In this document: piece after piece, positions 56,936-64,000 of the stretch
Position numbering within the stretch: position 1 is the first letter of the stretch
How the letters are laid out: every line of letters begins with the position of its first letter
NCBI GenBank assembly: GCA_035235625.1
Contig: CP141142.1
Coordinates: forward strand, 28,220,995 to 28,284,994
Direction: 5' to 3'
DNA: 64,000 nucleotides
Source: Saururus chinensis
Taxonomy: Eukaryota; Streptophyta; Magnoliopsida; Piperales; Saururaceae
Notes under the pieces: generated by a model
Told to the model about the DNA's origin: nothing
The model's input: only the letters and a program-made list of their open reading frames with translations
Databases searched by the model: none
Translations under genes and position numbers: made by a program

Positions 56936-57399
56936 GTTAGGCCCTGAAGTATGTATTTTGGTTGTCTGCATGCCAAGGCTGAGGAGTTATATGCCCCTTT
57001 CACGTATCTTTAGGCTAAGGGTCTAACAAGCCTTTCTCACTTGAAACCTTTGGCATCCATGTGGAATCCCTATCTTCTCAGGTGCCCCGATTAAAGATAT
57101 TAAGCATCAACCTTATTTGAACCTGTCAAGTAAGTAGTCAACTCTTTCCATCATACCATAACTAAATAATAACATGTCTTGGCCAATGACTTCTTCAGCC
57201 TTCACCTTTGATGACAACAACCATTGCTCCAATAGTGTGCCCCTTTAGCTACTACAATAAGCCAAGTCCCTGGAAGAATCGATCCCCTAAGAGCAAGTCT
57301 TGCTTAAGAATCCACATCAACCTCCTTTACAGAGGATTCCAACACTGGAATTCACCCCACACCCTATGAAGGGTCAAATTGAACTAAGTCTTCAGGATC

Positions 57400-58300
57400 T
57401 GACTCAGCCTTGTTCTCTTCCACATTGACCATTGCATTCAACCTTTATTTCTTCAAGCAATCCTTAGCATGGTGTGACCCACTACGTATGAAATAGGTAG
57501 CACATTTGTTTGGCCTGCCTAACTGCGTGCTGCCCTCCTTAGCAAATAACATGTCGCTCTTCTTCCCTTGTCCAACAAAATTTTGTTTAAAGTCTGCCAA
57601 ATTGTTCTCCACTATAATTGTTACAGGAAGGTTCTCCAACTCATCTTTGTACCTCATTTTGTGTCCATTTTTATAAGCCTAGCATAAAGTAGAACAACTT
57701 GTCATCCTCCGCCATATTTGTCACTTCCAGCATAAGTGATTGAAACTCTTTTACATAGTCTCAAACTCTACCCATTTATTTGAGTTTTTTCAACGCCTCC
57801 CTTGCAATACATGCTATGTGTTTACGAAGGAACTACAGGTGCAACTCCTTGAATGTGTATCACATCTCAATCCTTAGTTTACTTGCTGCTATATCATTAT
57901 CCTACCGTGTCCACCACCAAAGATTTACATCCCCTCAAGATACATTGCTGCCATAGTGGCTTTCTCCTCCTCTGTGATATAGATCAACCTAAAATAGCTT
58001 TTGATGTCTCAATAGGTAGTTGTCATTCTCCTTGGCACCTCACGTCCACGAGTATGCCTTCAACTTAGGCACCTTTGCCTTCTTAGCTATATGCTAAGAA
58101 CACCCTTCGCCACCATCTATTGATAATGTGTTGATGACTACCATCTTCAGAACCAACACTTCATCCATCAACTATTAGAACTTTGCCTGCATCATTTGCA
58201 ACCTTCTTCATTCTCAGCCTAAGGAAGTTTGTTGTTGTAACCACATCCATGACCAATGTCAGGATTCATACTATTCCTCAAGAACAACTACCTTCTAGAC
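57400..58300 (-). pseudogene. gag relic with zinc-knuckle remains
   Basis: The minus strand reads CIAREALKKLK, YVKEFQSLMLEVTNMAEDDK and LFYFMLGL in broken frames. An open block 57657-57445 follows: MRYKDELENLPVTIIVENNL ... CATYFIRSGSHHAKDCLKK. That is a CCHC box with the second Cys changed. RLNAMVNVEENKAESD matches the KLNALVAEEDKAESD of the first element. Confidence 0.7.
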
Positions 58301-59249
58301 TTGTCCACATGGAGAGTGACCAAATAGACACATGTTGGTCGAATGCACCCAAGTGGTCCTAAATTTACTGCAAGGAGGTTTGGACTTCAGCCAATGTGAC
58401 ATTCATTGTAGCCATAAGATCCACCTTTGCTTCGAGCTCTAACATACGAGTTAGCATCGAGTATACCATTGATCAACAATAGTTCGCCTCTAGCAACCTA
58501 CAAGGTTTGTAGGATGCTGATGAAAAGCTTCAATTTTCTTGTGTTGAACCCATCAAAGAGTCCTCAAACTCCTTTAGGGATCCCAACAATGAAACCAACT
58601 TTCACAAGGACAAACTATTAGATACACATCTTCCCCATGATGGCCTCATCACACCGCACAACCAGCAAACTTACCGCATTGCTTTGCCTTGCTTTCATCC
58701 AATGTTTCGCACACAAATATACATAAAAGAGATAGGAAAAGAGGCTCCACCCCAAAACGTTTCCAACAACTCTTTCTTGAAATTACGATGAAAAAATGCC
58801 CTTTACATTCCTCCCAAACCCAAGGAACAACTCTACACCCACATAACATCACCCCTTTGTGAACTTGGCCCATGGCCAACTCGCCCTCTCAATTTTCTTG
58901 TTCATTTCTTACTCGCTCGTTGGTTGAATGCCCTCTCAACTTGCCCATCCACCCCTTATATAGGGGAGAGGGTACATGGAAGCCTAGTACTACTAGAACT
59001 CTTTGTCTTCCTTACAATTCGTCACCCAAGTGATCTTGCCCATTACAACTAGAAAATTTGTACACAAGCCCACCCAAGACATTTATCTAGAGTCCAACCC
59101 AGGTAGGAAATAGCTTGCACACTCCTTCAAAAGTTCCACCTAGTCCAAAATGTTTTTGGCCTCCTACTTTGACTCTAAGTCTAAGCTTGCATGCCTCTTG
59201 CCTCAACAAAGTCCGCCATTCATCCAGCTCTTGAAAGAACGTATGAGGC

Positions 59250-61075
59250 ATATGTGTTGTAATTGACTAATTTTGATAATTAAAATAATATTTAAACTTA
59301 ATTATATTTTATTCTTAGGAATCTAACAAAATTTAGTTGTAGTTGAGTCAAATTTGGAATTGATTGACTTAAAAAATATGAGTAGACATGTTCTTATTTA
59401 TCAAGGTTGAAAACTAGCTGAGTGTCAAAGGTAAAAGGTTTATTTACACACAATTACATACACAATTCATTGAGTTTAACTTAGGAAGAGTAAATTTAAG
59501 TGAATTTAGAAGTATTACATTGAATTAGAGTAAATTGGAAATTTTCACTATGCATCGATCGATTGCTGCAAATTGGACTAGGTTAATTGATTGATCGACA
59601 CCTGAATGAGACTATGTAAAATTTGACCGAAAGTTTATCTATCAATTAGTCTCGTGAAAGATCGGTCACTTGGAGAGGCATACTCTAACTAGAACAATGA
59701 ATGATCGATCGTTGTTTGCCCCGATCAATTGTTATGTCTGTCACTTACCTAGATTAGGTCATTCCAGACGACATTCTATTCATAATTAACGTCAAGCTCA
59801 TAAATTGACTTAATGGAACATATAAAGGCTAGGTTTTTGGTTTGTGAACTATGTGTTGGTATAGACAAACCGAAAAAAATATAGTGTCTCTAACTTGCAA
59901 TGAAGTTACAAACTTTATCTTCCCCTTCTTAAATAAAAAAATTACAGATTTTGTTCAAATTAATGTGCCTAATTTTAATGTATTTTAACAAAAGTTTGCA
60001 ATCAAATTAGAAAATAAATACACAAGAATTTTTACTTAGAAACCGATTTAGGGAAAAACCATAGTTCACTTTGCCCATATCAGCTATGCATTATGTAAAC
60101 CTGAGATTACAGAATTGCCAATTGCAAAGACAATTGACTTCTTTTTCTTCAAACGGTTGGTTCTCCACACCACTCTTAAATTTTGAATCAACCACACCTT
60201 GGTTGTTTACTAGTCATAGCTTGATCGTCTCTTTTTTATGCTCTTTGATTAAAGTAGATCTTTCATCTCCTCCTTCAGAATGAATCTTTTATTCTCTTGA
60301 TCTTTTTAGCAACAATCTTCAGTAAACACTGTCTCACATGTTTTTTTGTATTCTCATCTCACATCTAATCACTCTTTTTTATTTTAGTTGAGATTTCTCT
60401 CGCTCTAGAAGAAACTCCATTAGAACAACTCCACACAAGCTTCTAGGTTTTCTAGGTCTTCTCTATTCTCTTCATCATGTTCCAATCCCTTTACATAGAC
60501 TTCTAAGTTCCAAAAGGAAATGACTCCAACTAAGAATCTAAATCAAACCGAAAAAATTTAATTTAGGTAACCTATTGCTCAATCGATTGATCATTCTACA
60601 CGGCGATCAATTAATCCTTATTACATTCCCTCATGACTCTTTCATCAATCGATCCATCAACCTAGCAATCGATTGATAAATTATTGTCTTTGTTTAACAA
60701 AGAGTATTTTCAGGTGCTAATTGATTGTTCACAAAAGCGATTGATTGCTCTTACAATTTTGGGAGATTCTGGTACATTTCATCAACAATCGATTGTTCTA
60801 TTATGGTGATCAATCATTCTGACCAGATTTTTAATTTTTTAATATTCAAACATATCCCTGACATTTCTTTTCCTAAGGTATTTTTTACCTTAAGTTTGTG
60901 AATGTGATGTGCGTGCATATTTTTACCTATTAAAAACACGAATTTGAGTATTCCTTTTATTCCACCTTTGAAAATGAATCTTCAGAATTAAATTGACTCA
61001 AAATACACATTAATGACATTGTTTTGATCACAAAAATCAGTCAATACGTAATATAAGGAAACTTATATTTTTACA
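59250..61075 (-). mobile_element. Copia-type LTR relic (solo or partial)
   Basis: A second copy of much of it lies at 62700-63550; anchors include AAGAATTTTTAC, TGGTTGTTTACT, ATAGCTTGATC and CAGTAAACAC. At its right edge the minus strand reads GCCAAATGGGGAAATTGTAA, a polypurine tract followed by LTR start, so it reads on the minus strand. GATCAATCGATTG words cluster at 59555-59760 and 60570-60820. Confidence 0.5.
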
Positions 61076-62172
61076 ATTTCCCCATTTGGCTATTTCATGA
61101 AAAATACTACAACGCGTCATTTGAAAAATAAAAATTACAACTCTATAATATATAATTAGATTTAAATAGATTGTTTAACAATAACTCTCCACCTTAAACT
61201 ATAACTCTCTTATTGTATTGTGGTGTAGTCTTCAACTAGTAACTAGCTTGCATATCACAAACTAGAACATGCCCATATAATATTGTTCAAGGAAACAAGT
61301 AAATACATAACTTAAATATTCAAGTAAGTAACTTAAAGATTAATCAAGTCATAGTGAAATCAAGAATTTTTTCTTTTTATCAATTTATCCTAAATCTTCT
61401 TTTTCAAGCTCTCTTTTAGCTTTCTATCTCAATATTTAAGGTTTTCTCTAACTAAATTTTTTTCTTATTTGTCACAAATAGACAAAAAGAAATCAAGGTA
61501 AAAAAGGAGAATAAATAAAACATTATAGAAAACAATATGTGTAGTTAAGCATGTTCCAGTATCAATTATGAACATATTATCCAAGTTTCAGAGTAACACG
61601 CTATATGTATCCCACATTAGCATAACATAATCTCATTAGTTGTTCGACCAAAGAATCATAATTTCAAGTTTTAAGCCTCATAATAAGAGAAGATGTAAAA
61701 ATATTTTACTTTAAGTTTAAGATTATACTATAATTATTCAAAACAATAATCAGAATATAAACAGATGATATAGTAAAAAATAATTTTCCTCCACTACTTT
61801 GGCAAATGAGTCCATCAAGAACTTAGCTCATGCTTGCATTCTATTTAATCATTAAATCACATTAAATAAGAAAAGATACAAACAATAATACATAACTTTA
61901 TTTCTGTTGTTTTTATTCTCTATGTCATTCTCATGACCTTGCACTATCATTCTAAGCATTTTTTAGTGTCAAGGAGATGAAAGCTTTACACTAATATAAG
62001 ATATCTCATATTAGTAAAAGATAAACATATCAAATCTCATCCATCATATAAGGGAATCTAAACCGCTCAACTACCTTATATTACCTTATAGCATAAGAGT
62101 TGAGAAATAAATCAATCATATTATACATTTAACTTGATATATGATCTCAAATTTTCATAGTGAGTATCAAGA
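61076..62172. other. No gene recognised
   Basis: AT-rich, only short frames. Probably decayed element interior, but nothing can be named. Confidence 0.3.
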
Positions 62173-62479
62173 GGCTATTTGGATGAAGATTCATTTGCAT
62201 GATTCTTTTAAGACTAACCATAAATCCTCTAAATTATGTTTGGATGCAAAAATTCTTAAATATATCAAATTCATGATGAATTGTTAGATTCATGAAGATT
62301 TGTGGTTAATTTTCACTTTCCCAAGTAATTTCCTCCTGAGGAGATTCACATAATGCATCTACAAATCATATTTACATAATATACTACAAAGCATGAAAGT
62401 GATTCATTGATGAATTTAACAAATCAAATTAAGGTAAATCAAGATTTGCTACAACCAATAATCTGTATCCAAACAACCC
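62173..62479. mobile_element. MITE, about 307 bp, hAT-like ends
   Basis: GGCTATTTGGATGAAGATT at the left and the complement of GGGTTGTTTGGATACAGATT at the right are imperfect inverted termini. TTTGGATGCAAA and GATTTGTGG/CTACAAATC words inside also pair. The GGTTGTTTGGAT style is common for hAT-type MITEs. No clean 8-bp duplication. Confidence 0.55.
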
Positions 62480-62699
62480 CAAAGTTTTTTAGTTAATCAT
62501 GAATGTATAAATAATTAACATTTATCTTAAAACTCTAATTAATTGATATTTAAATACTCCTCTTCACTTAATATTGTATTCATCATGCATTACATGTATG
62601 ACCCATTATGTGTAATAATTCAAATTGTAAGGGTTTCCAAATAATATGTTAACTATATGTTTGATTGCCCTTTTTTTTGTTTTCTAAACTTTTCTGTAA

Positions 62700-63550
62700 A
62701 CAAATCATCCAAACACTAAATAGACTAAAACAAACCAAACTGTCAAAAACTTCTAAGAAGAAAATGTAGATTTATTTTTCCCCTTTAAGCAACATAAACC
62801 TAGAATTTAACCAATTAAATGTTCCTAATTCCAATGTGTTCTAATAATAAATTGTCAAGCAAATAAGCAATCCAAGCATATAAGAATTTTTACGTAGAAA
62901 CTGAACTAGGAAAAAATCATAAGACACTCTGTCCAAATCAACGTTGCACTATGTAAACTTAAGACTACAAAATTACCAATTACATAGATAAAAGACTCAT
63001 TTTTCTTCAAATCGGCTAGATCTTCACATTAGTTTTGAATTATAAATTAACCACTCTTTGGTTGTTTACTGGCCATAGGGGTCATAGCTTGATCTTCTTC
63101 TCCTTTATGTTATCTTTATCAACATAGATCTTTCATCTTCTTTTTGAATGAATCTTCTGTTTACTTATTCTTCTTAGCAACAAACCTCAGTAAACACATA
63201 GTGTTTTGTGCTCCAATCTCACCTCTAATCACTTTTTTTAATTTATAGTAGAGATTTTCACAATTTAGAAGACAACTTTCTCAAAACTCAATTAAAGAGA
63301 CTCCACACAAGCTCTTAAAGTCCTTCTAAGTCTTTTGTTTTCCTACATCATGTTCCAATCCTTTTTTTTAGACTCACAAAACCTAAAAGGAAATGGCCTC
63401 CAATTTGGAATTGTAAGCAAACCGAAAAATTGTAAGCGATCGATCGTTTCCATAGGGCGATCAGTTGTTCCCTGTATTTTACAACACAAGATCGATCGTT
63501 TCATCAAGCCGATCGATCGTTAACTATTGGCTTCATTTTAAACAAAGTGA
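62700..63550 (-). mobile_element. Copia 3' LTR region next to RNase H relic
   Basis: Second copy of the 59850-60620 sequence. It lies directly downstream (minus strand) of the copia RNase H relic, where the 3' LTR should be. Contains three GATCGATCG clusters (63438-63518). Confidence 0.5.
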
Positions 63551-63574
63551 TTTCATATGTCAACCGTTTTATCA

Positions 63575-63997
63575 ATTTCTCTAAAATAACATTCTTTTCA
63601 TCAACATTAATTGAGTACAACCACTACCAATAGCTATATATTTAGCTTCTGTAGTTAATAAAGAAACATAATTTTGGTTTTTACTATGCCAAGAAACTAA
63701 ACAATTTTTTATATAAAAGTATCCACTTAATGTTTTCTTCCTATAATCTACAATTTCTGCCCAATCAACATCAAAATATCATACTAATTCAGTAGTAGTG
63801 TCAAATGAAAACCATAAACCACATCCTACAAATCCACTCACATATTTCGTTACTCTCTTAATAGAATTCATGTGGGATTCTTTGCGATTAGCTTGATATT
63901 TAGAACATACTCCTACACTTAAGCAAATATCTGTGCTACTAGCAAGTATGTACACAAGATTTCCAATCATGCTTCTATATAAGTTTGTTCAACCGAT
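63575..63997 (-). pseudogene. Ty1/copia RT end and RNase H relic
   Basis: The minus strand reads MIGNLVYILASSTDICLSVG, VCSKYQANRKESHMNSIKRV, YVSGFVGCGLWFSFDTT. In the next frame come YFDVDWAEIVDYRKKTLSGY, NCLVSWHSKNQNYVSLLTTE and AKYIAIGSGCTQL. These match the copia SMIGSLLYL...RPDI...KESH and SDADYAG...STSG...SWASKKQ...ALSTAEAEY blocks. The first catalytic Asp region is altered (DVDWAE). The rest of the element lies right of the window. Confidence 0.85.
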
Positions 63998-64000
63998 TTA

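Larger units (their letters stand above)
56736..59240 (-). mobile_element. Second gag-only LTR element relic
   Basis: Same family as 23911-27700. The left LTR piece ends GGCTAAGGGTCTAACA at about 57032. The minus strand outside it has CAAGTGAGAAAGGCT, a polypurine tract. Gag relic lies at 57400-58300. The right LTR begins near 58600 and runs to about 59240 with shared words CCCCATGATGGCC, AGCACCCC-like and CCCCTTATATAGGGGAGAGG. Both LTRs are incomplete or diverged and no pol is visible. Confidence 0.65.

Overview
This is nuclear DNA of a flowering plant. It shows plant-type Ty3/gypsy and Ty1/copia remnants, CACTA-ended DNA elements, foldback MITEs, a DUF247 gene, P-class pentatricopeptide repeat (PPR) sequences and a plastid-type trnC relic. 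Gene density is very low: I can support only two apparently intact protein genes in 64 kb. Species and chromosome cannot be read from the sequence.

Region by region. 1-5982 is the inner part and one end of a large CACTA-like element made of a GC-rich module, CT tracts and arrays of small palindromes. Inside it sits a second element (2420-4997) with GAGCCGAG-type inverted termini, which carries two foldback MITEs. 5983-7640 holds a foldback element. 7640-11990 is a copia integrase/RT relic split by a 3.2-kb solo LTR with an intact target duplication. 13240-14003 is a copia LTR relic cut by another CACTA end (14004-15296). 15297-20555 is a tandem segmental duplication: copy B carries the intact DUF247 gene and copy A keeps only its C-terminus. 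20556-23827 shows nothing recognisable.

23828-28745 is a dead PPR gene, interrupted by a gag-only LTR element (23911-27700) and carrying an internal inverted segment. 28746-38780 is mostly decayed repeat DNA with a trnC relic, an LTR pair and a broken ORF. 38780-51512 is a degenerate gypsy element on the minus strand, with a 5-kb CACTA-like element (43015-47976) inserted between its protease and RT. 51513-55700 holds the intact PPR gene. 56098-64000 holds a 156-bp MITE, an exact 100-bp tandem duplication, a second gag-only LTR element and copia LTR/RNase H remains.

The genes do not form a pathway. The DUF247 protein is a predicted membrane-anchored plant protein and the PPR protein is a predicted organellar RNA-binding factor. 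The most distinctive feature is the family of large, apparently non-coding CACTA-ended elements. Three members in one window share the same modular order: terminal CACTACAACAAAA, arrays of TTAGCGACG...CGTCGCTAA palindromes and polypurine tracts, with a GC-rich module in the two larger members.
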